NCBI RefSeq assembly: GCF_001613265.1
Contig: NZ_BDCA01000001.1
Location: 434,001-498,000 of the forward strand
Length of the DNA stretch: 64,000 nucleotides
Direction of reading: 5' to 3'
Source of the DNA: Nocardia vermiculata NBRC 100427
Lineage (GTDB): Bacteria; Actinomycetota; Actinomycetes; Mycobacteriales; Mycobacteriaceae
Shown here: positions 56,166-64,000 of the stretch, piece by piece
Layout: every line of letters starts with the position of its first letter
How positions within the stretch are numbered: the stretch's first letter is position 1
Translations under genes and position numbers: made by a program
Notes under the pieces: generated by a model
The model's database searches: none
What the model was told of the DNA's origin: nothing
What the model saw: only the letters and a program-made list of their open reading frames with translations

Positions 56166-57236
56166 TCACAACTCGAGTTCGAGTGTGTCGCCGGCGGCGC
56201 GGGAGACGCAGGTGAGCATGGTGTTCTGTCGTTCGTCCGGAGCCAGGCGCCGGTCGCGGTGGTCGACCTCGCCGGCGCGTACCCGGACCGCGCAGGTGCC
56301 ACAGAAGCCCTGCCGGCAGGAGTACGGCGTGTCGGGCAGAACCCTGGTGATGGCGGTCAGTGCCGATTCGTCGGCACCGACGTCCACGCTGCGGTCGCTG
56401 CGCACCAGCTCGATGCGGAACGGCTTACCGTGCAGGACCGGCGGTGGCGAGAATCGCTCGAGGTGCATCGATACGGTCGGGTCCTGGGCGGCGGGTGTCG
56501 CCAGTGCCGCCGCCATCAACGGTGGCGGTCCGCAGACGTAGACGGCTGCGCCGCTCGGTACGCCGGCCAGGATCTCGTCGAGGTCCGCGATGCCGAATTC
56601 GTCGTCGGGCCGGATCTCGAGCCTGCCGCCGCGGCGGGCCGACAACTCGGCCAGGAACGGCATGCTGTCCCGGCTGCGGCCGAGATATACCAGCCGCCAG
56701 CCGATTCCGCGCCGCTCGGCGTCGGCGACCATCGGTAGCAACGGTGTGATGCCGATACCGCCGGCGACGAAGACGTAGTGCGGTGCGTCGATATGGGAGA
56801 AGGCGTTGCGCGGTCCCCGGATGCGCAGCCGGTCGCCCACGGACAGGGCGCGATGGATCTCCTCGGAGCCCCCGTTCCCGTCGGGCAGGCGGCGCACGGC
56901 GATGCGGTAGGACCCGCGGTCGGCCGGATCGCCGTTGAGCGAATACTGTCGCAGGCGGCCCGAGGGCAACAGCACATCGATGTGCGCACCCGGGATCCAG
57001 CTGGGCAGCGAGCTCCCGTACGGCGAGACCAGGGTCAACACCACGACATCGCCCGCGTGTACCTCGCGTCGCGCGATGATCAGCTCACGCTCGAAACCGC
57101 TGCGGCGCACCGGAGCCGAGCGGGCCAGTAGCTCCGGCTCGGAGGCCACACCGCGCCGGTACAGGTCGGCGACAGCACCTATCGCCCGCAGCGGAAGCGA
57201 CGGCCGATACGTCGGTCCCGCGGCTGCCGCACTCAC
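56166..57236 (-). CDS. PDR-type ferredoxin reductase (FMN/FAD, NAD, 2Fe-2S)
   Basis: 356 residues from GTG 57236. Flavin site LRQYSLNGDPADRGSYRIAVRR, nucleotide site FVAGGIGITPLLPMVADAERRG and VYVCGPPPLM; C-terminal plant-type [2Fe-2S] domain PDTPYSCRQGFCGTCAVRV ... NTMLTCVSRA with Cys-x4-Cys-x2-Cys-xn-Cys. Moves electrons from NAD(P)H to an oxygenase. GTG overlaps the stop of the diiron-like gene just upstream (GTGA), its obvious electron acceptor. Confidence 0.92.
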   Translation of the reverse strand: MSAAAAGPTYRPSLPLRAIGAVADLYRRGVASEPELLARSAPVRRSGFERELIIARREVHAGDVVVLTLVSPYGSSLPSWIPGAHIDVLLPSGRLRQYSLNGDPADRGSYRIAVRRLPDGNGGSEEIHRALSVGDRLRIRGPRNAFSHIDAPHYVFVAGGIGITPLLPMVADAERRGIGWRLVYLGRSRDSMPFLAELSARRGGRLEIRPDDEFGIADLDEILAGVPSGAAVYVCGPPPLMAAALATPAAQDPTVSMHLERFSPPPVLHGKPFRIELVRSDRSVDVGADESALTAITRVLPDTPYSCRQGFCGTCAVRVRAGEVDHRDRRLAPDERQNTMLTCVSRAAGDTLELEL

Positions 57237-58108
57237 TGCTCCCCTGCTCTCGCGGCCGGTGACTGGGCCAGATAACGCAGCGCGTTGTCCATGGGGCCGA
57301 GCTGCGAGGGGTGGAATCCGGGCCGCAGATAGCGCGGGATCTCGGTGAGGAAGGTGGACATCCGGGGAACGACGCCACGTGCGGAGGCGCTGAGGAACTG
57401 GACCGGCCAGAACCGGCCCTTGCGCGGTTCCGGATCCTTGGTGAACAGGTAGCCCCCGGCGATGAAGAACAGCACCAGCAGCGATGAACTCGCCACCAGG
57501 CCGGTGCGGGCTTTGCGCAGATATCCGCCGTCGACGTGCATGTACGCGTCGTAGACGACGCTGCGGTGTTCGACTTCCTCGGCGCCGTGCCACCGGATCA
57601 GGTCCAGCATCACCGGATGCATGTTCTTGGCCTCGAGGATATCGTTGCCGAGCAGCCATTCGCCGATCACCGCGGTGTAGTGCTCCATCCCCGCGAACAG
57701 GCCCAGCCGTTCGCACAGCCACTGATGTTTGGCCCGTCCGGTCAGGCCGTTGTCACCGAGGACTCGGTCCACCAGCCACGACACGGTGTCGACCATCGGC
57801 GCCACATCCAGGCCCAGCGATTCCAGATGGCGGCGCGCCTGGGCGTGCGAGCTGGCGTGCTGGTTCTCCTGCCCGATGAACCCTTGCACCTCTTCGCGCA
57901 GGCGTTCGTCGTCGATATGGGGCAACGCCTCGGCGAGGGCAGCGGCCATCGCGCGTTCCCCTTCCGGGAGAACCAGGTGCATCACGTTGATGATGTGGGT
58001 CGCCATGACCTCGTCCGGTATGTAGTGCATCGGGACGGAGTCGAAGTCGAACCGCACGTCGCGAGCCTTGATCGCGTGGGCTTGGTCCTCGTAGACCGCT
58101 GTGTTCAT
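57233..58108 (-). CDS. ferritin-like diiron protein, PF10118 family ('metal-dependent hydrolase')
   Basis: 291 residues. Annotated families call it a metal-dependent hydrolase (PF10118), yet the ligands look like a four-helix diiron carboxylate site: E51 (LPEGERAMAA), E81-x2-H84 (GQENQHASSH), E142 (GMEHYTA) and E178-x2-H181 (AEEVEHRS), i.e. E...ExxH...E...ExxH. One hydrophobic helix (GLVASSSLLVLFFIAGGYLF, about 203-222) suggests membrane association. With the ferredoxin-type reductase directly downstream it may be a monooxygenase or desaturase. First gene of the operon, 59 bp from the divergent TetR region. Confidence 0.82.
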   Translation of the reverse strand: MNTAVYEDQAHAIKARDVRFDFDSVPMHYIPDEVMATHIINVMHLVLPEGERAMAAALAEALPHIDDERLREEVQGFIGQENQHASSHAQARRHLESLGLDVAPMVDTVSWLVDRVLGDNGLTGRAKHQWLCERLGLFAGMEHYTAVIGEWLLGNDILEAKNMHPVMLDLIRWHGAEEVEHRSVVYDAYMHVDGGYLRKARTGLVASSSLLVLFFIAGGYLFTKDPEPRKGRFWPVQFLSASARGVVPRMSTFLTEIPRYLRPGFHPSQLGPMDNALRYLAQSPAARAGEQ

Positions 58109-58152
58109 GGCGCGTCCTTGCGTCTGGTCGAAGCGATGACCCCGACAGTATT

Positions 58153-58174
58153 GTTGACATCATGGGATGTCAAC
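58153..58174. promoter_or_regulatory. palindromic operator between the diiron operon and TetR gene
   Basis: GTTGACATC ATGG GATGTCAAC: perfect 9-bp arms with a 4-nt centre, between the divergent starts. A partial extra copy GATGTCAA follows at 58182-58189. Typical TetR half-site spacing. Confidence 0.75.
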
Positions 58175-58226
58175 AGCAGTCGATGTCAAAAAGGCGAGCC
58201 CGGGCACCGCCGGTAGCATCACCGCC

Positions 58227-58889
58227 ATGGCCGAATCGCCGCAGACCTCGAAGACGGGCAGTAGACCGTGGCGCGGTCGCGAACCGGCCGATCGCATCGC
58301 CGCGCGCCGCGCGCGGCTGATCCAGGCCTGCTACGAACTCATGGCAGGCGCCGGAGCGGCCGATACGTCGATGCGCGGAGTATGCCGACAGGCAGGACTC
58401 ACCGAACGTTATTTCTACGAGAGTTTCACCAATCTCGACAGTCTGATGACCACCGTCCTCGAGAACACCGTGCAGCAGTGCCGCGACCGGCTGCTCGCAG
58501 CACTGGCCGACGCGCCGGAGGACCGCGATCTCCTGTTCGGTCATGTGGTGCGCGCATTCACCGATTTCCTCCTGGAGGACCCTCGGCGCGGACGCATTCT
58601 GTTCGTGGAGTCACTGGCCACCCCCGCGCTGACCCGACGCGGTGGCGAACTCGTCGAATTGATCACCGGGCCGATCGCGGCCGTCATCGCCGCCGACGAC
58701 ACCGACACCCCCGCCCCGGACGACACCGACGCCACCCTCAATGCGATGGCCATCTTCGGCGCCCTCGCCTATTGCTATCGCCCCTATCTGATCGGTGAGA
58801 TCAGGATCGATCGCACCCGCTTCGACGCCCACGCCGCGTCGATCATCCGGCAGCTCAGCACCGTGCGCTCGGCCACCGCGCTGCGCTGA
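58227..58889 (+). CDS. TetR family regulator of the oxidation operon
   Basis: 220 residues from ATG 58227 (MAESPQTSKTGSRP). HTH: RRARLIQACYELMAGAGAADTSMRGVCRQAGLTERYFYESFTNLDSLM. Another in-frame ATG at 58167 (MSTAVDVKK) lies inside the palindromic operator and would give 240 residues; I prefer the internal start but neither has a good ribosome binding site. Divergent from the diiron/reductase/monooxygenase/SDR operon, its likely target. Confidence 0.88.
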   Translation: MAESPQTSKTGSRPWRGREPADRIAARRARLIQACYELMAGAGAADTSMRGVCRQAGLTERYFYESFTNLDSLMTTVLENTVQQCRDRLLAALADAPEDRDLLFGHVVRAFTDFLLEDPRRGRILFVESLATPALTRRGGELVELITGPIAAVIAADDTDTPAPDDTDATLNAMAIFGALAYCYRPYLIGEIRIDRTRFDAHAASIIRQLSTVRSATALR

Positions 58890-58960
58890 CGCGGCGCCGC
58901 TTCCCCGCCCCCGAACCCCGGTCCGACCTTGCCATGCCCATGCTTCCGTAGTACCGTCCA

Positions 58961-58970
58961 GACACGTGTC
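58961..58970 (+). promoter_or_regulatory. palindrome upstream of cyp51
   Basis: GACACGTGTC, a perfect 10-bp palindrome 40 bp before the cyp51 start, next to GTCCatacGGAC (58969-58980 region). Does not match the KstR consensus I know. Possible operator. Confidence 0.35.
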
Positions 58971-59009
58971 CATACGGACGGATGGATCCGGATTGCGGAA
59001 GGAAATCTC

Positions 59010-60365
59010 ATGACCTTGGTCAAGCCGCGGCAGGTGTCCGGGGGCGAACACGAGCACGGCCACCTCGAAGAGTTCCGCACCGATCCGATCGCGCTGATGC
59101 GGCGGGTACGCGAAGAGTGTGGCGACGTCGGGCAGTTCCGGCTCGCCGACAAGGACGTCATTCTGCTCACCGGAGCCGAGGCCAACGAATTCTTCTTCCG
59201 TTCGGCCGACGAGGACCTCGACCAGGGCGCAGCCTACCCGTTCATGAAGCCGATCTTCGGTGACGGCGTGGTGTTCGACGCCAGCCCCGAGCGGCGCAAG
59301 GAAATGCTGCACAACCAGGCTCTGCGCGGTGAACACATGCGTGGGCACGCGGAGACGATCGCCCGCGAGGTCGATCGCATCGTCGAGCGATGGGACGACG
59401 AGGGCGAGATCGATCTGCTGGAGTTCTTCGCCGAGCTGACGATCTACACCTCTTCGGCCTGCCTGATCGGCAAGAAGTTCCGCGAGGAGCTCGACGACCG
59501 GTTCGCCCACCTGTACCACGAACTCGAACAGGGCACCGACGCGCTGTGCTACGTCGACCCCTACGCGCCGATCGAGAGTTTCCGCAAACGCGACGAGGCC
59601 CGCGCCCAGCTGGTCGAACTCGTCCAGGACATCATGAACGGCCGCATCGCGAACCCACCACAGGGTAAAGAAGACCGGGACATGCTGGATGTGCTGGTCT
59701 CGATTCGCGACGAGCAGGGCGAACTACGGTTCTCCGCCAGCGAGATCACCGGCATCTTCATTTCGATGATGTTCGCCGGCCACCACACCACCTCGGGGAC
59801 CGCGGCCTGGTCGGTGATCGAACTGCTCCGCAATCCGGACGTGCTGACCGGCGTGGTCACCGAGCTCGACGAGCTCTACACCGACGGCCAGGACGTGAGT
59901 TTCCATGCACTGCGCCAGATTCCGCAGCTGGAGGCGGTGCTGAAGGAGACGCTGCGGCTACATCCGCCGCTGATCATCCTGATGCGGATCGCGCGTGGCG
60001 AATTCGAGGTGTGCGGCCACCGCATCGAACCCGGCGACATGGTCGCGGCCACCCCCGCGATCTCCAACCGGATCCCGGAGGACTTCCCCGAGCCCGACCG
60101 GTTCGACCCGGGCCGCTACATCGACCCCAATCAGGCCGATCTACTGAATCGGTGGACCTGGATTCCGTTCGGTGCCGGCCGGCACCGTTGTGTCGGTGCC
60201 GCGTTCGCGCTCATGCAGCTCAAGGCGATCTTCTCGATCCTGTTGCGCGACTGGGAATTCGAGATGGCGCAGCCGTCGGAGAGTTATCGTAATGATCACT
60301 CCAAAATGGTGGTGCAGTTGCAGCAGCCGTGTACAGTGCGCTACCGCCGCCGCACCCGGGGGTGA
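59010..60365 (+). CDS. cyp51: sterol 14-alpha-demethylase, cytochrome P450 CYP51
   Basis: 451 residues from ATG 59010 (GGAAGGAAATCTC upstream). Strong resemblance to M. tuberculosis CYP51 along the whole length: VSGGEHEHGHLEEFRTDPIALMRRVREECGDVG, AYPFMKPIFGDGVVFDASPERRKEMLHN (B' helix), I-helix MMFAGHHTTSGTA, ExxR in LKETLRL, and haem loop FGAGRHRCVGAAFA with the Cys ligand. Removes the 14-alpha-methyl group of sterols in three steps. M. tuberculosis has a 3Fe-4S ferredoxin gene beside it; here none is adjacent. A tandem TetR gene ends 120 bp upstream. Confidence 0.97.
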   Translation: MTLVKPRQVSGGEHEHGHLEEFRTDPIALMRRVREECGDVGQFRLADKDVILLTGAEANEFFFRSADEDLDQGAAYPFMKPIFGDGVVFDASPERRKEMLHNQALRGEHMRGHAETIAREVDRIVERWDDEGEIDLLEFFAELTIYTSSACLIGKKFREELDDRFAHLYHELEQGTDALCYVDPYAPIESFRKRDEARAQLVELVQDIMNGRIANPPQGKEDRDMLDVLVSIRDEQGELRFSASEITGIFISMMFAGHHTTSGTAAWSVIELLRNPDVLTGVVTELDELYTDGQDVSFHALRQIPQLEAVLKETLRLHPPLIILMRIARGEFEVCGHRIEPGDMVAATPAISNRIPEDFPEPDRFDPGRYIDPNQADLLNRWTWIPFGAGRHRCVGAAFALMQLKAIFSILLRDWEFEMAQPSESYRNDHSKMVVQLQQPCTVRYRRRTRG

Positions 60366-60538
60366 GCCGTTGAGCCGAATCGGCCTCGTTCGCGGATAAA
60401 ATCTCGTTTCGGCGCATGCCCTGGTCATCACCGATCATTCGGTGAATAATCGGGTCGTGCGCTGATTCGCGTCTTTTGAGGATCGCACCATTGGGTACCC
60501 CGACATCGTCGGATTCAATTGGAAGCGAGGCGTCTCGA

Positions 60539-61345
60539 ATGACATCTGAACCGATCACCCGTCGCAACGAACGTGCCCCCCGGCACGGGATCAACAGTTA
60601 CGACAACATCGAACCCTGGTTCGACAAACTCGCTGCCCTCGGCGAAGATGATCCGCATCGTGACCCGATTCGGTCCGAGATTATCGAACTGTGCCTGCCG
60701 CTGGCCGAACATATTGCCCGCAAATTCGCGGGACGCGGCGAGAATTTCGACGACCTGCACCAGGTGGCCCGACTGGGCCTCGTCCTCGCGGTCGACCGTT
60801 ACGATCCCGCCCGTGGTAATTCCTTCCTCTCCTTCGCGGTCCCGACCGTGATGGGTGAGGTCCGCCGGCACTTCCGCGACTACACCTGGTCGACCCGGGT
60901 GCCGCGCGCGGTCAAGGAGCTGTGGCTGCGGGTCGGCCCGACCACCGAACAGCTGGCCCACGAGCTCGGCCGGATGCCTACCGCCCGCGAACTGTCGAAG
61001 GCCCTGGAGGTCGAAGACGCGCAGGTCGTGCAGGCCATGCTGGCCGGAAATGCGTACCAGCCGAATTCGATCGATGCGGTCGCCGATCCCGACGACAGTG
61101 CGATGCTGGACAAACTCGGCACCGAGGAGCAGTGCTACGAACTGACCGAGGAGGCCATGGCGGTACGCCCGCTCATCGATGCGCTTCCTCCGCGGGAACG
61201 CACCATACTCGTGATGCGTTTCTTCGAATCCAAGACGCAGAATCAGATCGCGGACAAGCTGCACATTTCCCAGATGCACGTATCGCGAATTCTGTCGCGC
61301 ACGTTGAAGGGCCTTCGCCAGGACGCCCTTTGCGAAGCCGCATAG
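60539..61345 (+). CDS. SigB/SigF-type RNA polymerase sigma factor
   Basis: 268 residues from ATG 60539 (GGAAGCGAGG upstream). Region 2 (LAEHIARKFAGRGENFDDLHQVARLGLVLAVDRYDPARGNSFLSFAVPTVMGEVRRHFRD), region 3 (WSTRVPRAVKELWLRV ... LGRMPTARELSKAL) and region 4 (LPPRERTILVMRFFESKTQNQIADKLHISQMHVSRILSRTLKGL) are complete. Group 3 stress sigma factors of this kind are usually held by anti-sigma factors; none is adjacent. GGGTAC at 60493-60498 with GTCTTT about 17 bp before it resembles the SigF-type GTTT/GGGTA promoter, so it may transcribe itself. Confidence 0.92.
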   Translation: MTSEPITRRNERAPRHGINSYDNIEPWFDKLAALGEDDPHRDPIRSEIIELCLPLAEHIARKFAGRGENFDDLHQVARLGLVLAVDRYDPARGNSFLSFAVPTVMGEVRRHFRDYTWSTRVPRAVKELWLRVGPTTEQLAHELGRMPTARELSKALEVEDAQVVQAMLAGNAYQPNSIDAVADPDDSAMLDKLGTEEQCYELTEEAMAVRPLIDALPPRERTILVMRFFESKTQNQIADKLHISQMHVSRILSRTLKGLRQDALCEAA

Positions 61346-61388
61346 TACCGACGGATCGAATTTCTACCACTCCGAGGTGAAAAACATC

Positions 61389-61712
61389 ATGCCCAAGTCG
61401 TGGACCCGGAAAGAGGAACGTCAGTATCAACATGTGAAATCGTCGGCCGAGGACCGCGGTGAAGGTTCACGGCGGGCAGAGGAAATCGCGGCGCGCACCG
61501 TGAACAAGAATCGCGCACAATCCGGTGAGACCCGCACCGCGAGCCGCACTTCCACCGAGGATATGTCACCACAGCGCCGCGGCGGATTGCGTTCCGGTAA
61601 AGGTTCGCAGGGCCCCACTCGCGATCAGCTGTACAACGAGGCCCGGCAGCGCAACATCAAGGGCCGGTCCAAGATGACCAAGAAGCAACTGTCCAACGCC
61701 CTCGGCAGGTGA
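61389..61712 (+). CDS. small basic Rho_N/SAP-like protein
   Basis: 107 residues from ATG 61389 (GAGGTG upstream). Very polar: MPKSWTRKEERQYQHVKSSAEDRGEGSRRAEEIAARTVNKNRAQ, then a disordered Thr/Ser/Arg stretch and a C-terminal Rho N-like/SAP helix pair (TRDQLYNEARQRNIKGRSKMTKKQLSNALG) of the kind that binds nucleic acid. Similar proteins are annotated 'plasmid stabilization protein' in actinobacteria, without proof. It starts 43 nt after the sigma factor gene and is probably in its regulon. Confidence 0.8.
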   Translation: MPKSWTRKEERQYQHVKSSAEDRGEGSRRAEEIAARTVNKNRAQSGETRTASRTSTEDMSPQRRGGLRSGKGSQGPTRDQLYNEARQRNIKGRSKMTKKQLSNALGR

Positions 61713-61736
61713 GCCGGACAAGGCCGGCACCATCGC

Positions 61737-62243
61737 TCAGGGCAGGTCGGACCGGCGGCGCTCACGCCACGGCAGCACCAGCCAGACCCCGAGAAACAAC
61801 AGCGCACTGCAGCAACCGACGACCGTCGCGGCCACCGCACCCGCGACGGTCACGAAGATCAGGACCGCCACCCCGGTGAGGGCGAATCCGAGCAGGGCCA
61901 GCCCGATCAGTGCGAAGGTGTGCGCGTTGCGCACGACCGTGGCGAGCCGGTGGCGGCGAAACAGAATCCGATGTGCCGCCACCGGCGCGACGAGGAACAC
62001 GGTCGCAGCGATGGACGAGCTCACCACCGCCAAGTAGAGGCCCCGCATCGGGGTGGACACGGTGTCGAAGCGGGACTGGAACGGCAGGGTGAGTAGGAAG
62101 CCGGTGAGCAGCTGCACCCCGGTCTGCACCACTCGCAACTCCTGGAACAGGGCAGCCAGATTACGGTCCAGCTGCTGTGTCTCGGTTTCCCCTCGGGCCC
62201 GAAGGTTCCAGTCGGCCCCGCCCGTGGGCTGCGCCTGCTCCAT
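61737..62243 (-). CDS. DUF6328-like membrane protein
   Basis: 168 residues, four membrane helices. Family phrase LDRNLAALFQELRVVQTGVQLLTGFLLTLPFQSRF is followed by LYLAVVSSSIAATVFLVAPVAAHRILFRRH, HTFALIGLALLGFALTGVAVLIF and VAGAVAATVVGCCSALLFLGVWLVLPW. Function unknown; such genes often accompany stress sigma factors. Tail to tail with the Rho_N-like gene and divergent from an AraC regulator. Confidence 0.82.
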   Translation of the reverse strand: MEQAQPTGGADWNLRARGETETQQLDRNLAALFQELRVVQTGVQLLTGFLLTLPFQSRFDTVSTPMRGLYLAVVSSSIAATVFLVAPVAAHRILFRRHRLATVVRNAHTFALIGLALLGFALTGVAVLIFVTVAGAVAATVVGCCSALLFLGVWLVLPWRERRRSDLP

Positions 62244-62305
62244 CGACCAACCCTATCTCCGCCCGGCCTGCACAGTTCATCAATAGTTCCGGCCATAATG
62301 GTGGT

Positions 62306-63361
62306 ATGCACACCGTCGAGTCGCCCGAGGTCCGCACCTGGAACTTCGCTCGTGGAATCGCCAGCGTCACCGTCATGACGGAATTCGCGGCCGAACGCGG
62401 GATACCGGCGGAGCGGCTGTTATCGGGTTCCGGCATCGCGCCGGCCGCCCTGGCCGACCCGGCCGCCCAGATTCCCGCCGAGGCCGAACTGAGGGTGGTA
62501 CGCAATCTGGTCGCCGAACTCGGCGATGTCCCTGGGCTCGGCATCGAGGTCGGGCGCCGGTACCGGTTGAGCACCTTCGGCATCTTCGGTTTCGCCTGTG
62601 TCACGAGCCCCACGCTGCGTGAGGCGATCTCATTGGCGCTGCGCTACTACCGGCTCGGATTCGCCTTCTGCACCCCGATCGTCGAGTACCGCAACGACGA
62701 TGTGGTGGCCTGGATCCACCACGAACTCATTCCGGCCGACGTCCAGCAGTTTCTCGTCGAACGCGACATCGTCGCGATGCACCGGGTGATGGGCGATCTA
62801 CTCGGGCACGACTTCGCCTTCGCCCGTATCGAATTCGGCTATCCGGCGCCGCGCTACGCCGACCGGATCCGCGGCGTTCTGGGTGCCGAACCGGCGTACG
62901 GACGCCCACACACCATGTTCACGGTCGCGCCCCAGATCCTGGCGCAACCACTGCCGCAGGCCAATCAGCAGACCTGGGCGGTCTGTATCGCGCAGTGCCG
63001 GGACCTGGTGCAGCGACGCAGCGCTCGCACCGGCATCGCGGCGGAGGTTCGCGAGCGACTGCTGCCGGGCAGCGGGGCCACCGGCATCACCACCCCGCCG
63101 CCGATCGAGGTGGTGGCCCGCGACCTCACCATGAGCGTGCGCACCCTGCGACGCCGCCTCACCGACGCCGGGACCAGCTATCGAGCCCTACTCGACGAGG
63201 TGCGCCGCGCACTGGCCCAGGAAATGCTGTCCGGTACCCCGCTCACGATCGACGACATCGCCATCCGGCTGGGTTACGCCGAGGCGACGCCGTTCATCCA
63301 TGCCTTCAAACGTTGGACGGGCACGACCCCCGCGGCATACCGACGTGACCGAAACTATTGA
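62306..63361 (+). CDS. AraC family regulator with arabinose-binding-like domain
   Basis: 351 residues from ATG 62306 (MHTVESPEVRTWNFARGIAS). N-terminal AraC_lig_bind-type domain (PF12625 class): TEFAAERGIPAERLLSGSGI, ELRVVRNLVAELGDVPGLGIEVGRRYRLSTFGIFGFACVTSPTLREAI. C-terminal HTH: DLTMSVRTLRRRLTDAGTSYRALLDEVRRALAQEML and TIDDIAIRLGYAEATPFIHAFKRWTGTTPAAYRR. It is followed by the cholesterol oxidase gene 84 bp downstream, possibly its target, and divergent from the DUF6328-like gene. Confidence 0.92.
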   Translation: MHTVESPEVRTWNFARGIASVTVMTEFAAERGIPAERLLSGSGIAPAALADPAAQIPAEAELRVVRNLVAELGDVPGLGIEVGRRYRLSTFGIFGFACVTSPTLREAISLALRYYRLGFAFCTPIVEYRNDDVVAWIHHELIPADVQQFLVERDIVAMHRVMGDLLGHDFAFARIEFGYPAPRYADRIRGVLGAEPAYGRPHTMFTVAPQILAQPLPQANQQTWAVCIAQCRDLVQRRSARTGIAAEVRERLLPGSGATGITTPPPIEVVARDLTMSVRTLRRRLTDAGTSYRALLDEVRRALAQEMLSGTPLTIDDIAIRLGYAEATPFIHAFKRWTGTTPAAYRRDRNY

Positions 63362-63445
63362 TTTCTTGGCCGTCGCTCTTTGAGGTCCGCCGCGAGCCGC
63401 TCCTAGGCTACGAAGAGCGGATCGTGACGAGGAAAGGCGCCGACG

Positions 63446-64000
63446 ATGGGGTTCGACTACGACGTGGTGGTGATCGGGTCGGGATTCGGTGGCAGCGTCA
63501 GCGCGTTGCGCCTGACCGAGAAGGGCTACCGCGTCGGCGTCCTGGAGGCCGGACGCCGTTTCGCCGATCACGAGTTCGCGAAAAACTCCTGGCGCGCCCG
63601 CCAGTTCCTGTGGGCGCCCAAGCTGGGCTGCTTCGGAATCCAGCGGCTGACCCTGCTGAAGGACACCTTCATCATGAGTGGTTCCGGCGTCGGCGGCGGT
63701 TCCCTGGTCTACGCAAATACGCTCTACGAACCGCCGGCCAAGTTCTACGCCGATCCGCAGTGGGCCCACATCACCGATTGGGGTCAGGAACTGGCGCCCC
63801 ACTACGACCAGGCCAAACGCATGCTGGGCGTCACCGACAATCCGGCCACGACGGCGTCGGACCGGGTCCTGCGCGAGGTGGCCGACGAGATGGGGGTCGG
63901 CGACTCCTATCGCGCCACCCCCGTCGGAGTCCTGTTCGGCGGGAAGGGAACCAGGGCCGGACAAGAGGTGGCCGATCCGTTCTTCGGCGGCACCGGCCCG
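63446..64000 (+). CDS. choD: ChoD-like GMC-type oxidoreductase (3' partial)
   Basis: First 185 residues of a flavoprotein cut by the right window edge. FAD loop YDVVVIGSGFGGSVSALRLTEKGYRVGVLEAGRRF and the second FAD segment SGSGVGGGSLVYANTLYEPP closely match M. tuberculosis ChoD (Rv3409c). FLWAPKLGCFGIQRLTLL and HITDWGQELAPHYDQAKRMLGVTDNPA continue the match. ATG 63446 follows GAGGAAAGG. Named cholesterol oxidase, though activity on cholesterol is debated for the ChoD branch. With cyp51 nearby it suggests sterol metabolism. Confidence 0.9.
   Translation, partial: MGFDYDVVVIGSGFGGSVSALRLTEKGYRVGVLEAGRRFADHEFAKNSWRARQFLWAPKLGCFGIQRLTLLKDTFIMSGSGVGGGSLVYANTLYEPPAKFYADPQWAHITDWGQELAPHYDQAKRMLGVTDNPATTASDRVLREVADEMGVGDSYRATPVGVLFGGKGTRAGQEVADPFFGGTGP

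Overview
High-GC actinobacterial chromosome, most likely Nocardia. Pointers: mycobacterial-type enzymes (SerB2, FecB, an orphan Mce protein, CYP51, ChoD), a nocardiolactone-type beta-lactone gene set, an NrdE intein, and gene order that follows Mycobacterium tuberculosis Rv3035-Rv3055 as I remember it. No rRNA, tRNA, CRISPR array, transposase or phage genes were seen. The first gene is cut at its 5' end and the last (choD-like) at its 3' end.

Region 1 (1-14.5 kb): PQQ-type propeller protein, THUMP-like methyltransferase, SAM methyltransferase, EchA17-like crotonase, NUDIX hydrolase, ABC ATPase, Pth2-type peptidyl-tRNA hydrolase, SerB2, CtaD and FecB, then MerR plus a Ddn-like F420 enzyme, then nrdF. 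Region 2 (14.8-21.1 kb) is more accessory: NUDIX with an XRE/PLD-like regulator, two tiny coupled genes, an alpha/beta hydrolase with an AraC regulator, MgtE, and a toxin-antitoxin pair whose toxin gene looks frameshifted. Region 3 (21.1-28.4 kb): nrdHIE, with a 409-residue intein placed exactly at the redox-active cysteine of NrdE; paired NrdR-like boxes with the same 32-bp phasing lie before both nrdHIE and nrdF; a zinc-free L36 gene (rpmJ2) behind a Zur-like box; an FMN reductase with a TetR regulator; nadE.

Region 4 (28.4-38.6 kb): two divergent molybdenum-cofactor operons (moaA-moaD and moeA-moaCB-moaE, the latter with a MoaC-MoaB fusion), a COG0523 metal GTPase, a peptidoglycan amidase with a long Pro/Ser/Thr tail, a small exported protein, and galT-galK. 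Region 5 (38.9-47.6 kb): an eight-gene, tightly overlapping operon related to nltABCD/oleACD (Cys-active OleA-like subunit, Cys-less partner, beta-lactone synthetase, ketoacid reductase) that also carries a small membrane protein, an HxxxD acyltransferase, an MMPL exporter and a hotdog thioesterase. I read it as synthesis, tailoring and export of a lipid beta-lactone.

Region 6 (47.6-64 kb): a quinone reductase/TetR divergent pair with an operator, HdeD and GlsB stress membrane proteins, an orphan Mce protein, two unknown proteins, a TetR-controlled four-gene oxidation operon (ferritin-like diiron protein, PDR-type reductase, Baeyer-Villiger-like monooxygenase, SDR), CYP51, a SigB/SigF-type sigma factor with a small Rho_N-like protein, a DUF6328-like membrane protein, an AraC regulator, and the start of a ChoD-like cholesterol oxidase. 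Clear hairpin terminators separate many of the units.
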